Positions 6,320-15,868 of a DNA stretch of 22,080 nt are shown one piece after another. The number at the start of each line of letters is the position of its first letter. Positions within the stretch are counted from its first letter, which is position 1. Source of the DNA: CAYRJA01 sp964424455 (lineage in GTDB: Bacteria; Bacteroidota; Bacteroidia; Chitinophagales; UBA10324); assembly GCA_964424455.1 (NCBI GenBank), contig CAYRJA010000047.1, positions 1 through 22,080 of the forward strand, written 5' to 3'. A model generated the notes under the pieces. It was given only the letters and a program-made list of their open reading frames with translations, had not been told where the DNA came from and did no database searches. Made by a program: the position numbers and the translations under genes.

Positions 6320-8035
6320 CTAATGAACATTATTTTCTTTCATCACACTGTTCAGCCATTTCAGCATCACGAAGAGTAACACTGCTGCTCCTGCAACCAA
6401 ACCGAAATTGAGATAAAAGAAATTCTGTTTCTGATCAATATCTTCCCATAAGCCCGACAACATCCCGGACAGTTTGTTTCCTACGGAGATAGCTAAGAAA
6501 AATCCGCCCATCATCAATGCGGTAATTCTTGGCGGTGAAAGTTTCGACACTAATGATAAGCCCATCGGCGACAGGCAAAGTTCTCCCACCGTTATTACTC
6601 CGTAAGATGCAATCAGCCACCATGAACTTGCTTTGGATGTTAAATCATTGCTGGCATACACGGCTCCCACCATCACCAGCGCCGACAAGGCAGTAATCAC
6701 CAATCCAATGGCAATTTTTTCCGGTGTGCTCGGTTCTTTTCCTCTTCTTCTTAACCAGGCAAATACACCCACTACCAACGGCGTGAGCACTACTACCCAA
6801 AACGGATTGATGGATTGATACAATTCTGTTGAGTACAGTTTTAAATCTTTTCCGGGTGCGGGAATCTGGTCGCCGGGCAGCGTTGAAAAATATTTTCTTG
6901 ATTTTTCCAACTGTCCGATTTGATTGCTGTATTCGCTCTTCGTCTTTATTTCTTCCACTGAAATTGCCGGCAAGTTCTTTTCCTTTTCCCGCATGGAAGC
7001 AATCGTTGAATTAAATGTTGCTTCGTCGGCAGAAACTATTTCGTTGTTCACGACTATCTGCGCCATGCCTGCTTTGTCAGCTATGCCCGCAATACTTTCC
7101 GGCATCTTCCGGTCGGTATGTTCTTCAGCCCAAACAGTAAGTGCATCTCCGTTCTGGTGAAAAACAGCAAAGAATAAAATCACACAGAAGAAAACCGCCA
7201 GCAATGCTTTAATCGCCCTGCGCTCTTTCAATTCTGATTTGACTGCCAGATAAATGAAAAACGAAATAACAGGAATACAGCCAATGATAAATGCATCGTT
7301 GGTATCTGTGCCCAGAAAATTTCCGGGAAGCGAGTAACCGATAGCGCCAAAAACAAACATCGGCAACACAGTCAGTCCGAGTATTTTCAGCGTGGACATA
7401 TCACCGTCTTTCAGCGGCTTGATTATATCTACATGCCTGATATGTTTTGTGCCCATCAGAAAAATGGTAACACCAATCAACATTCCCACGCCTGCCGCGA
7501 CAAAAGCATAGCCCCAACCGTAATTAATCCGCATATAGGCAGCCACAAAGTTGCAGATGAATGCGCCGAGATTTATGCCCATGTAAAAAATGTTGTAGCC
7601 AGCATCTTTCTTGTGCTTCATCTCATCGGAACTGTAAAGGTTTCCAACCATCGTTGAGATATTGGGTTTGAAAAAACCATTGCCAAGAATGATTAACAGC
7701 AGAGCGATATAGAATGTAGTGTTACTGTGAACAGAGAGCAAAAAATATCCTGAAGACATCATTAATCCTCCGCAAATAATTGAGAGGCGATAACCCAACA
7801 ACCGGTCAGCAAGCAGACCTCCGATAAAAGGAGTTAAGTAAACCAGACCGAGGTAAGTGCCGTAGATGTCTGACTTTTTCCCCGGAGAAAAACCCATGCC
7901 GCCATTGTTCCAGCTGTCGAGCATGTAGAGGGAAAAAATCCCAAGCATTAAATAATACCCGAATCGTTCCCACATTTCTGTGCCAAACAATACCCAAAGC
8001 CCTTTAGGATGAGTGGCTGTTTTTATCTCGCTCAT
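6320..8035 (-). CDS. POT-family proton-coupled peptide transporter with an enlarged inter-bundle loop
   Basis: This inner-membrane symporter (MFS superfamily, PTR2/POT) imports di- and tripeptides with protons. Seen: 571 aa, multiple hydrophobic segments, the family motif EMWERFGYY (ExxER at E20-R24) in TM1, GNGFFKPNIST (about 118-128), and the PTR2 signature FYMGINLGAF (about 150-159). Between about 302 and 407 lies a hydrophilic, partly helical stretch of about 105 residues (EEHTDRK... to YQSINPFW). The same place in the neighbouring paralogue is about 25 residues. The gene ends with TAG. It starts 39 bp downstream of the second POT gene on the same strand and is probably co-transcribed. 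Substrate is inferred from family. Confidence 0.93.
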   Translation of the reverse strand: MSEIKTATHPKGLWVLFGTEMWERFGYYLMLGIFSLYMLDSWNNGGMGFSPGKKSDIYGTYLGLVYLTPFIGGLLADRLLGYRLSIICGGLMMSSGYFLLSVHSNTTFYIALLLIILGNGFFKPNISTMVGNLYSSDEMKHKKDAGYNIFYMGINLGAFICNFVAAYMRINYGWGYAFVAAGVGMLIGVTIFLMGTKHIRHVDIIKPLKDGDMSTLKILGLTVLPMFVFGAIGYSLPGNFLGTDTNDAFIIGCIPVISFFIYLAVKSELKERRAIKALLAVFFCVILFFAVFHQNGDALTVWAEEHTDRKMPESIAGIADKAGMAQIVVNNEIVSADEATFNSTIASMREKEKNLPAISVEEIKTKSEYSNQIGQLEKSRKYFSTLPGDQIPAPGKDLKLYSTELYQSINPFWVVVLTPLVVGVFAWLRRRGKEPSTPEKIAIGLVITALSALVMVGAVYASNDLTSKASSWWLIASYGVITVGELCLSPMGLSLVSKLSPPRITALMMGGFFLAISVGNKLSGMLSGLWEDIDQKQNFFYLNFGLVAGAAVLLFVMLKWLNSVMKENNVH

Positions 8036-8074
8036 GTTTGTTTGATTTGTGACTTCAGATGGTTATGCTTTATA

Positions 8075-9637
8075 CTATTTTACTCCGTGCATTCTCTTCT
8101 CTAACCAACGGTATAATCCGAACAGAATGATAGCAGCGGTTCCGCTTAATGCGATAAATACACAGAAGAAAGTAAACAGGTTGTCAATTTGTACTCCTGC
8201 AAAGGTTGGAATCTTAGCCACTGTTTCAGCAGGCGCTTCACCGGCTCCGGGTGGAATTAAAGCAGAAAGAGTTCCGGCAAATTTGTTGGCAACGGCATTG
8301 GCAAGAAACCATGTTCCCATCAGTAATGAAGCGAAACGAACCGGAGCTAATTTTGAAACCATGCTTAATCCGATAGGCGATAAACACAATTCTCCCATTG
8401 TATGAAGAATGTACAGTGTTACTAAAAACCACATGCTGATTTTGGTTTGTGCATCCACTCCATGAACTCCGTAAGCAATTACCACATATCCTAATGCAAG
8501 CAGTAACAGTCCGAAAGCCATTTTCATTGGTGAAGAGGGTTCGATATTCTTTTTGCCTAACCAACTCCATAACATGGTGAACAGTGGAGCCAGCGCTACT
8601 ATTGCCAGCGGGTTGATGGATTGAAACCATGAAGCCGGCATATCCCATCCGAAAATAGTACGGTTGGTTTGTTCATCGGCAAATAAAGTGAGCGATGCTC
8701 CCGCCTGTTCAAAGCAAGCCCAGAAAAAGATGACAAAAAAAGCAAGAATAAAAATAACCATGATTCGCTGCCGCTCATCGCTGGTGAGCGATTTATCTGT
8801 AATGATTAAGAAGGGAAGAGCTACAGCAGCAGAAAAAATAAATGAACCAATCCAATCCAACTGAACGGCATATTTAAATAACAGCGCGAGCGCCAGCAGA
8901 ATGATTGCCGAGAATCCTACCATAGACATACTGAAAGAAGGAACTTCCTTTTTCTCAGAGGAAGCAGAAGTATTGTAATGGCTGGTAGGCATACCTACAG
9001 GCGTGCCATCCGGTGTAACAAGATATTTGTTTTTCAACAGTTCAAAAGAAATCGTACTCACTAACATTCCGATACAGGCAACGAGAAATCCCCAGCGGAA
9101 ATCATGAATGTTGCCGGTATCGCCCAATCCGCCGCAAACCAACGGAGAGAAAAACGCACCCACATTTATTCCCATATAAAAAATGGTAAATGCTCCGTCC
9201 ACTCTGCTATCTCCTTTCGGATAAAGCTGGCCAACCATAGTAGAGATGTTGGGTTTAAAAAATCCATTTCCTACGATAAGGAGAGTTAACCCTGCCCACA
9301 TCATTGTAACAGCAGAAGCGCTTTGTGCGGTATCATTAATAAGCGTTCCGCTCATAAACATCATGAACTGACCAATTGCCATAAGCAATCCGCCCACCAG
9401 AATACTGCGTCGGTTTCCCCAGTAGCGGTCGCTGATATAACCACCCAACAGCGGAGTCAGATAAACCAAACCGGTATAACTTCCATAGATATTAGATGCC
9501 AGCGCCTTATCCATGAATAGCGCTTTGGTCATAAATAAAATGAAGATGGCGCGCATGCCATAGTAGCTGAACCGTTCCCACATTTCAGTAAAAAATAACA
9601 GGTATAAACCTTTAGGATGTGATTGAGTTGTGCTCAT
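8075..9637 (-). CDS. POT-family proton-coupled peptide transporter
   Basis: Proton-driven importer of di- and tripeptides in the inner membrane. Seen: 520 aa with about 14 hydrophobic segments, EMWERFSYY (ExxER at E18-R22) in TM1, GNGFFKPNIST and FYMGINVGAFFSP. The loop before QSINPLAIVAL is of ordinary length. Start: ATG at 9637, followed by SHPKGLYLLFF, the normal beginning of this family. It is tandem with the 6320-8035 paralogue and follows the DPP-IV gene on the same strand, with a 188-bp gap that may hold its own promoter. The two transporters are clearly paralogous but well diverged, so they may differ in substrate range. Confidence 0.94.
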   Translation of the reverse strand: MSTTQSHPKGLYLLFFTEMWERFSYYGMRAIFILFMTKALFMDKALASNIYGSYTGLVYLTPLLGGYISDRYWGNRRSILVGGLLMAIGQFMMFMSGTLINDTAQSASAVTMMWAGLTLLIVGNGFFKPNISTMVGQLYPKGDSRVDGAFTIFYMGINVGAFFSPLVCGGLGDTGNIHDFRWGFLVACIGMLVSTISFELLKNKYLVTPDGTPVGMPTSHYNTSASSEKKEVPSFSMSMVGFSAIILLALALLFKYAVQLDWIGSFIFSAAVALPFLIITDKSLTSDERQRIMVIFILAFFVIFFWACFEQAGASLTLFADEQTNRTIFGWDMPASWFQSINPLAIVALAPLFTMLWSWLGKKNIEPSSPMKMAFGLLLLALGYVVIAYGVHGVDAQTKISMWFLVTLYILHTMGELCLSPIGLSMVSKLAPVRFASLLMGTWFLANAVANKFAGTLSALIPPGAGEAPAETVAKIPTFAGVQIDNLFTFFCVFIALSGTAAIILFGLYRWLEKRMHGVK

Positions 9638-9793
9638 AGTTTTTTGTTGTGAATGAAATTGAGGTGGAAAAGTAACAGGATTTAATGAAAAGTGGAAAAT
9701 GAAAATTTTGGATAAACTTTTCTCATTACTAAAGTGATAAGAAGTGTATGTTCTCTTTTATTCTTAAAGGAGAAAAGCCCACCAATAAACTGA

Positions 9794-9810
9794 CAGTGAG
9801 GAGTGCACTG
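9794..9810 (-). terminator. Weak candidate terminator after the DPP-IV gene
   Basis: CAGTG (9794-9798) and CACTG (9806-9810) form a 5-bp stem downstream of the minus-strand DPP-IV stop. On the minus strand it is followed by TCAGTTTATT. The stem is short, so this is tentative. The rest of the 188-bp gap shows only a bulged hairpin near 9751-9775 and no consensus promoter. Confidence 0.22.
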
Positions 9811-9825
9811 CACAATTTCAAAAAA

Positions 9826-12012
9826 TCACAGATTGCTGAATAAGAAATCAGCTATCTGACTGAACAGATAGTATCGTGTATTACCGCCGGATATTCCATG
9901 ATTCTTGTCCGGAAAAGTTAACTGCTGAAATTTTATGTTGTTCTTGTAAAGATTCTTCATGAACTCAGCGGTGTTCTGGTAGTGAACATTATCATCTGCC
10001 AGCCCGTGAACTAAAAGCAGATGTCCTTTGATTTTATCTGCACTATTCATTGGCGCCATTTCTTCATATCCATCTTTGTTTTCCTTAGTGGTTTGCATAT
10101 ATCTTTCGGTGTAAATGGAGTCATAAAATTTCCAGTTCGTAACCGGTGCAACAGATACCGCAGATTTGAACACTCCGGCGCCATGTTCCAGACAGAGCGC
10201 TGACATATATCCGCCATAACTCCATCCCATAATTCCTATGCGCGCTCCATCTACAAATTTTTGCGAAGCAAGATATTTAGCTGCCGATATCTGGTCTTCT
10301 GTTTCGTACTTGCCAAGATGCAGGTAAGTCATTTTCATAAATTCCTCTCCGCGAGCGCCGGTGCCGCGATTGTCCACACACGCAACAATGTATCCGTGTT
10401 GGTTCAGATAATTATAGAAAAGAGAATTGTTTAAATCAAAAGCATCCACCACCTGCTGACTGCCCGGTCCGCCATACACATACATCAGTACCGGATATTT
10501 TTTTGCAGGATTAAAATCAGCGGGCTTCATCATCCATCCGTTCAGCATCGTACTGTCAGCAATAGGGAAAGAGAAAAATTCTTTTTTGCTCAGTGAGTAA
10601 TCTGCCAGTTTTGTTTTCAGTTCAGTATTTCTCTCCAGCGTTCTGATAACCCGCCCGTTGATGTTACAGATAGAATAAGAAGGCACTGAATCCGCACTGC
10701 TGTGTGACAGTAAAAAGTAATTCAGCGAAGGATTAAATAAGGCATTGTTTGTACCGCTTAAAGGAGAAAGTAATTTCTTGTTGCTTCCATCCACTCTGAC
10801 CGAGTAAACATAACGCTGTGTTGGAGAAACCTCCGCACTTTGATAATATACAGTACCCATCTTATCGTCGAAGCCGTAAAACGCTGTAACATCCCAGTTG
10901 CCATAAGTTACCTGCAGGATTTGTTTTCCACCAATGGAGTAATAGTAGATATGATTGTATCCGTTCTTGCTGCTTATCCACAGAAAATTCTGATTGTGGT
11001 TAAAGAAGGTTATGTCATCGTTTATTTCGATATACCTTTTGTTTTCTTCTTTATAAAACACGCTGCTCTTTCCGGTGGAAGCATCTGCTTTCAGCAACTC
11101 AAGTTTATTCTGCAGTCTGTTTAGTCTGAACACACATAAGTCACGGGAATCGCCTATCCACTTAATACGAGGAATGTATTGGTCTTTTTCTGCACCAATA
11201 TTTACAGGTACAGAATGTCCGGTACTTGTATTGTAAATGAAAATGCTGACCACTGAATTTTTCTCTCCCACTTTAGGATATTTGTAAGTGTAATTTTCAG
11301 GATAAGTATCATTGAAATACTGAATGGTGTATTCAGGAACCTCCCTTTCATCAAACCGGTAATAGGCAAGATACTGCCCGTCGCTCGACCATTGGTAAGC
11401 TCTCACAAAAGAAAACTCTTCTTCATAAACCCAGTCACAAACACCATTAATAATTTCATTTTTCTTTCCGTCAGTTGTAACAGCCGTTTCCGTACCGGTG
11501 GAAATATCTTTCAGATAGATATTGTTATTGCGTATAAAAGCAATCTGCGTTCCGTTGGGTGAAATAGAAGGACTTTGTTGTTTCCCTTTTGTACTGAGAG
11601 GTTTCAATACTTTCGTGGCTCTGTCATAGTAAAAATAATTAGAGCGGGAACTGCGGCGGTAAATTTTTTCGGTAGCAGTTGGAAAAAGCAAGAGGTATTC
11701 ACTTTCGCTGAGAGCAAAATCTGTTACAGTAATCAGCTTTGTTGAGTCTTTGGGAATTAATAAACGACCCGGAACCAGAGTGTCTGTAACCTTTCCGGTG
11801 GCATAGTCATAAATCAGAATATCCGGAGTTTTTGTAGCGGCATTGTCTGTAATCTGTGCATAGCTCTTTCCGTCTTTCAAAGGGGTAAAACCCGCAGGGC
11901 GCTTAACGGAGAATTCATTATTCAGCCATATATCTTCAAGTGAAAGCTGCTTTTGAGAAAATGCAGTTTGAAATAGAATAAGAGAGAAAGCAACAAGTTT
12001 TATTTTTTTCAT
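9826..12012 (-). CDS. Dipeptidyl peptidase IV (S9B family serine exopeptidase)
   Basis: Releases N-terminal dipeptides, typically Xaa-Pro, from peptides in the periplasm or at the surface. Seen: 728 aa; signal peptide MKKIKLVAFSLILFQTAFSQ; an N-terminal beta-propeller domain (about 60-480) with DWVYEEEF (193-200), whose Glu pair (E198/E199 region) binds the substrate N-terminus; and a C-terminal alpha/beta hydrolase domain. The triad is complete: GWSYGG (Ser598), HGLADDNVH (Asp673) and DKNHGI (His705). Spacings of 75 and 32 residues are close to mammalian DPP4. Length is normal for the family. It lies upstream of two peptide importers on the same strand, which fits a peptide-scavenging role. 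No sorting domain is visible, so a periplasmic location is likely. Confidence 0.95.
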   Translation of the reverse strand: MKKIKLVAFSLILFQTAFSQKQLSLEDIWLNNEFSVKRPAGFTPLKDGKSYAQITDNAATKTPDILIYDYATGKVTDTLVPGRLLIPKDSTKLITVTDFALSESEYLLLFPTATEKIYRRSSRSNYFYYDRATKVLKPLSTKGKQQSPSISPNGTQIAFIRNNNIYLKDISTGTETAVTTDGKKNEIINGVCDWVYEEEFSFVRAYQWSSDGQYLAYYRFDEREVPEYTIQYFNDTYPENYTYKYPKVGEKNSVVSIFIYNTSTGHSVPVNIGAEKDQYIPRIKWIGDSRDLCVFRLNRLQNKLELLKADASTGKSSVFYKEENKRYIEINDDITFFNHNQNFLWISSKNGYNHIYYYSIGGKQILQVTYGNWDVTAFYGFDDKMGTVYYQSAEVSPTQRYVYSVRVDGSNKKLLSPLSGTNNALFNPSLNYFLLSHSSADSVPSYSICNINGRVIRTLERNTELKTKLADYSLSKKEFFSFPIADSTMLNGWMMKPADFNPAKKYPVLMYVYGGPGSQQVVDAFDLNNSLFYNYLNQHGYIVACVDNRGTGARGEEFMKMTYLHLGKYETEDQISAAKYLASQKFVDGARIGIMGWSYGGYMSALCLEHGAGVFKSAVSVAPVTNWKFYDSIYTERYMQTTKENKDGYEEMAPMNSADKIKGHLLLVHGLADDNVHYQNTAEFMKNLYKNNIKFQQLTFPDKNHGISGGNTRYYLFSQIADFLFSNL

Positions 12013-12032
12013 AAATGGCTTTTTGAGGCGAA

Positions 12033-12040
12033 CAAATATA
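12033..12040 (-). promoter_or_regulatory. Candidate -7 element for the DPP-IV gene
   Basis: The minus strand reads TATATTTG, an exact TAnnTTTG and the same octamer as at 5820-5827. It is about 20 bp before the ATG. No TTG is found at the proper distance upstream, so the promoter call is only moderate. Confidence 0.35.
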
Positions 12041-12126
12041 AAAGGGTGAACGGCATTTCTTGCAGAACAATTTATTGAAGATATTCTTTGAACATTCTTA
12101 CTTTTAAAGTTTAAATCAGAAGAGGA

Positions 12127-15100
12127 ATGAGAGTTTTCCTTATAGCATTATTTGTTTGTGTGTTGGGTTCTGTTGCGGTGGTTGCGCATGACCTGAATAC
12201 AGCGCCAATACCCGGTGAACTTAACTTTAAGGAAAATAAAAATCAATGGGACAAACGAGTGAAGTTTTTGGGTAATGTACCGGGAGGAAATATTTTTTTA
12301 GAACAGCAAGGATTTACTTACCAGTTGTTCAACTCAGATGATTTTATAAAAGTACATCCGCGAAAGCCCGGTGCTGTTACTATTCGCGGGCATGTGTACA
12401 AAGTGGATTTTGTCGGCTCTAATCCTTTACCGGCTGTTACAGCATCAGGTAAATCAGAAACATACTACAACTACTTTATCGGTAACGATACTGCCCGATG
12501 GGCTTCGGATGTACACAGTTATGAAGTGGTAAATTATAAAAACCTTTACCCGGACATTGATATGAAAGTGTACGGAGAAGGTTATACACTGAAGTACGAT
12601 TTAATTCTTCGCCCCGGTGCCGATGTTTCGGTTATTCAGTTTCGTTATCGCGGGGCAGATGAATTGTTTTTGCGAAACCAAAATCTGGTTATAAAAACTT
12701 CTGTAGGAGAAGTGGTGGAAGTAAAACCGTATGCCTACCAAATTATTAATGGGAAAAAGAAAGAAGTGCCATGCAGTTACCGACTGAACAACGGAATCCT
12801 TTCATTCTATTTTCCAAAGAATTATAATCGGAATGAAGCGGTGGTTATTGATCCGAAACTGATTTTTTCTACTTACACCGGCTCTACTGCTGATAATTGG
12901 GGATATACCGCCACTTATGATGAAGAAGGAAACCTCTATATGGGCGGTTATGTGAATGACTGGATGTACGGAGGAAATTATCCTGTTACAACAGGCGCTT
13001 TTCAGCAGACATTCGGCGGGGGTACTACCACACACGGCGTTCTTTTCCCCTGTGATATGGGTATCTGTAAAATCAGCAGCGATGGAAAGAATATGATTTA
13101 TGCAACTTATCTCGGCGGCAGCGACAACGATGTGCCGCACAGTCTGGTGGTAAATGGATTAGGGCAATTGTGTATTTACGGTAAAACCTATTCAACGGAT
13201 TTTCCTGTTACAGCCGGGGCGTATGATGTATCCTATAACGGCGGTGCAGACATAACTGTTACAGTGCTTAATACTGCCGGAACTGCTCTGGTAGGTTCTA
13301 CTTTTATTGGCGGCTCAGGAGAAGATGGCGTCAATTATGACCCGTCAGAATTTACTCTCGGCAACCTGAAATACAACTACGGTGATGATGCCAGAGGGGA
13401 AATTATCTGTGATAAAGAAAACAACCTGTATGTTTCGGGATGTACGCTTTCTCCGGATTTTCCTGTTACAGCCGGCTGCTATCAATCCGGTTCAGGCGGA
13501 TTGCAGGATGGATGCGTTTTTAAAACAAATGCCAACTGCACATCATTGCTGTATAGTACCTATCTCGGCGGCAGCAGTGATGATGCCTGCTATTCCATAG
13601 ACCTAAAACCCGGCGATAATTCAGTGTATGTATGCGGCGGGACCATGAGCGCAGATTTCCCTGTTACTTCCGGTGCTGTTCACTCCGCTTATCTTGGCGG
13701 GTTCAGCGATGGCTTTCTTGCGCATCTCAGTTCAAACGGAGCGTATCTGTCCGCCTCTACATTTATCGGAACAAACCAGACAGACCAGACTTACAGTGTT
13801 AAGCTGGATCTGGAAGAGAATGTATATGTTGTGGGTTTAAGCGAAGGCAGCTTTTCTGTTACAGCAGGAGTTTACAGCAATCCCAACAGCGGACAATACA
13901 TTTTAAAAGTGAATCCTGAACTCAGCAATGTTATTTTCTCCACTGTTTTCGGTAACGGCAACGGTATGCCCAATATTTCACCAACTGCATTTTTAGTGGA
14001 TACCTGCCAGAACATTTATGTATGCGGATGGGGTACTAACAGTTCTATGTTTGTTCATACCACCGATATGACAAACATGTCGCTCACGTCTGATGCCTAT
14101 CAAAAAACAACCGACGGTACCGATTTCTACATTATCGTTTTAAAAAAAGATGCCCAGTCACTGCTTTACGGAACATACTTCGGCGGCAATGGCGCTCTTG
14201 AGCATGTGGATGGCGGCACCAGCCGGTTCGATAAAAAAGGATATATCTACGAAGCAGTATGTGCAAGCTGTAACGGACTTGCCCATAGTTATCCGATAAC
14301 TGACGGAGGAACACCCACCACTCCCGGAGCGTGGTCAACTACTAACAAAAGCCCCAACTGTAACGAATTAGGATTTAAGTTTGAATTGAATTTGTTTGAT
14401 GTGAAGGCAAAAGCGCTGGCTGACCCTGCGGCAACAGGCTGTGCGCCGTTGAATGTTACTTTCAAAAACAACAGTATAAATGCAACCAACTATTTCTGGA
14501 ACTTCGGAACCGGAATTGCCAAAGACACATCTCATGTATTCGAGCCGGCTTATACTTATACAATACCGGGCACTTACCACATCATGCTGGTGGCATTTAA
14601 TCCGGAAAGTTGTAAAGGTCCTGACACTGCTTACACAACTGTAACAGTTTTGAATACAGAAGTAAAAGCAAATATTATCACTGTTGTAGATGACAAATGT
14701 GATTCGGTGAAAGTAACTTTTACCGGAGAAAGCACCGGAACAGGTACACAGTTTAACTGGGATTTTGGCGATGGCAAAACCTCCACAAAAGATAATCCGG
14801 CACACACTTATTATGATCCCGGCACATACACCATCACCCTTATCATTAAAGACTCTGTTGCCTGCAATGCATTGGATACCGTAACCAAACAAATTACAGT
14901 CAATCCGAGAGTAAAGGCGGAACTGATTAACCCATCGTATGAAGGATGTGCGCCGCTGAAAGTAAAATTTGAAAGCCAGATGACGAATGCAGATTCTGTC
15001 CGGTGGAATTTCGGTGATGGCAGTACTTCTTCTGAAACCACTCCGGTACATATCTTTACAGTACCCGGCACCTACCGCGTAATACTTACCGGAATAAACA

Positions 15101-15672
15101 TGGCAACCTGCAACAAGTATGATACTGCAGGGTTAACTGTAAAGGTTTATCCGCCGCCTGTTACAGCATCTTTCTCTGCCAGTCCGGTAAAAGCACTTTA
15201 TGGTACACCGGTTTATTTTACCAACCTTACCATGGGTGCAGACAATTATCTGTGGAATTTTGGCGATGAGCACACTTCCACCGAACCCAATCCGGTTCAT
15301 ACCTATGAACACTCGGGTACTTTCACTGCCTGTCTGACGGTTAATTATAATTATCTCTGTCCTGATTCCGCTTGTTTAAAATTAATTGTAGATCCGCCGC
15401 AGGCAGTAGATGTTCCGAATGCCTTTTCTCCGAACGGGGATAATCAGAATGATATTCTTTATGTAAGAGGGCAGAAGGTGACGAGTTTGTTGTTCAAAGT
15501 ATTTAACCGATGGGGCGAAAAAGTTTTTGAAACAACGGATTTGAATATCGGTTGGGACGGCACTTACAAAGGAGTATTGCAGGAAATGGATGTGTATGCG
15601 TGGGAATTGTTTGCCACATTATATGACGGCACCCGTGTAGTCAGAAGCGGAAATGTTACACTTATCCGGTAA
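12127..15672 (+). CDS. Secreted beta-propeller / PKD protein with type B T9SS (gliding-motility-associated) C-terminal domain
   Basis: This 1181-aa surface or secreted protein has unknown binding partner. Seen in order: a signal peptide (MRVFLIALFVCVLGSVAVVA, residues 1-20); an N-terminal domain (about 28-250, FKENKNQWDKRVKF...) of the kind that precedes SBBP propellers in Bacteroidota; a large SBBP region (about 250-755) with repeated FPVTAGAY, STYLGGSxDD and G.LYVxG motifs; four PKD domains (about 757-1089) with WNFG or WDFGDG cores and HTY-PGTY motifs; and a C-terminal domain (about 1092-1181) with VPNAFSPNGDNQND, FNRWGEKVFE and GWDGTYKG. The last is the gliding-motility-associated type B sorting domain (CHU_C-like), so export by T9SS is expected. 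An AGAAGAGG purine run lies just before the ATG at 12127. It is divergent from DPP-IV. Confidence 0.93.
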   Translation: MRVFLIALFVCVLGSVAVVAHDLNTAPIPGELNFKENKNQWDKRVKFLGNVPGGNIFLEQQGFTYQLFNSDDFIKVHPRKPGAVTIRGHVYKVDFVGSNPLPAVTASGKSETYYNYFIGNDTARWASDVHSYEVVNYKNLYPDIDMKVYGEGYTLKYDLILRPGADVSVIQFRYRGADELFLRNQNLVIKTSVGEVVEVKPYAYQIINGKKKEVPCSYRLNNGILSFYFPKNYNRNEAVVIDPKLIFSTYTGSTADNWGYTATYDEEGNLYMGGYVNDWMYGGNYPVTTGAFQQTFGGGTTTHGVLFPCDMGICKISSDGKNMIYATYLGGSDNDVPHSLVVNGLGQLCIYGKTYSTDFPVTAGAYDVSYNGGADITVTVLNTAGTALVGSTFIGGSGEDGVNYDPSEFTLGNLKYNYGDDARGEIICDKENNLYVSGCTLSPDFPVTAGCYQSGSGGLQDGCVFKTNANCTSLLYSTYLGGSSDDACYSIDLKPGDNSVYVCGGTMSADFPVTSGAVHSAYLGGFSDGFLAHLSSNGAYLSASTFIGTNQTDQTYSVKLDLEENVYVVGLSEGSFSVTAGVYSNPNSGQYILKVNPELSNVIFSTVFGNGNGMPNISPTAFLVDTCQNIYVCGWGTNSSMFVHTTDMTNMSLTSDAYQKTTDGTDFYIIVLKKDAQSLLYGTYFGGNGALEHVDGGTSRFDKKGYIYEAVCASCNGLAHSYPITDGGTPTTPGAWSTTNKSPNCNELGFKFELNLFDVKAKALADPAATGCAPLNVTFKNNSINATNYFWNFGTGIAKDTSHVFEPAYTYTIPGTYHIMLVAFNPESCKGPDTAYTTVTVLNTEVKANIITVVDDKCDSVKVTFTGESTGTGTQFNWDFGDGKTSTKDNPAHTYYDPGTYTITLIIKDSVACNALDTVTKQITVNPRVKAELINPSYEGCAPLKVKFESQMTNADSVRWNFGDGSTSSETTPVHIFTVPGTYRVILTGINMATCNKYDTAGLTVKVYPPPVTASFSASPVKALYGTPVYFTNLTMGADNYLWNFGDEHTSTEPNPVHTYEHSGTFTACLTVNYNYLCPDSACLKLIVDPPQAVDVPNAFSPNGDNQNDILYVRGQKVTSLLFKVFNRWGEKVFETTDLNIGWDGTYKGVLQEMDVYAWELFATLYDGTRVVRSGNVTLIR

Positions 15673-15696
15673 GAAGAAAAACCTGCTGAACCTGTC

Positions 15697-15793
15697 ATTG
15701 TTGCTGTTACAGTTTTTGTCCCGGCGGGATTAGGCATTTTTTGTCCCAGCGGGGTTACGCTTTCGCGAACCCCGCGTGATTGTTGCTGTAACA
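15697..15793 (+). repeat. Intergenic repeat, copy 2, bounded by 15-bp direct repeats
   Basis: The block from 15741 (TTGTCCCAGCGGGG) to 15789 matches 6161-6210. A shorter start-like stretch TTTTTGTCCCGGCGGGA lies just before it (from about 15713). ATTGTTGCTGTTACA (15697-15711) and ATTGTTGCTGTAACA (15779-15793) differ at one base and flank the block as direct repeats. It fills the gap between the convergent PKD protein and citrate synthase genes. Confidence 0.65.
15749..15775. terminator. Strong GC-rich hairpin in intergenic repeat copy 2
   Basis: GCGGGGTT (15749-15756) pairs with AACCCCGC (15768-15775). An inner CGC/GCG closes a TTTC loop, giving 11 bp with one bulged A. It stands 77 bp downstream of the plus-strand stop and about 94 bp downstream of the minus-strand citrate synthase stop. 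Termination or mRNA 3'-end protection for both genes is plausible, though no long T-run follows. Confidence 0.45.
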
Positions 15794-15868
15794 TAGTAAT
15801 CCCGTTTCCGCATTATCTCCGAAGACAATACGGGTAAGATACCTCTGTACAACAAATCTTAAAAGATA

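Noticed and set aside
14368..15051. Antisense open frame of 227 codons opposite the PKD domains
   Set aside because: It mirrors strong PKD coding on the plus strand, has a Cys/Ile-rich unlikely composition and resembles no family; a shadow frame.
15801..15840. Second terminator hairpin formed by CCCGT and ACGGG
   Set aside because: Only 5-bp arms about 24 nt apart and no T-run; too weak to call.
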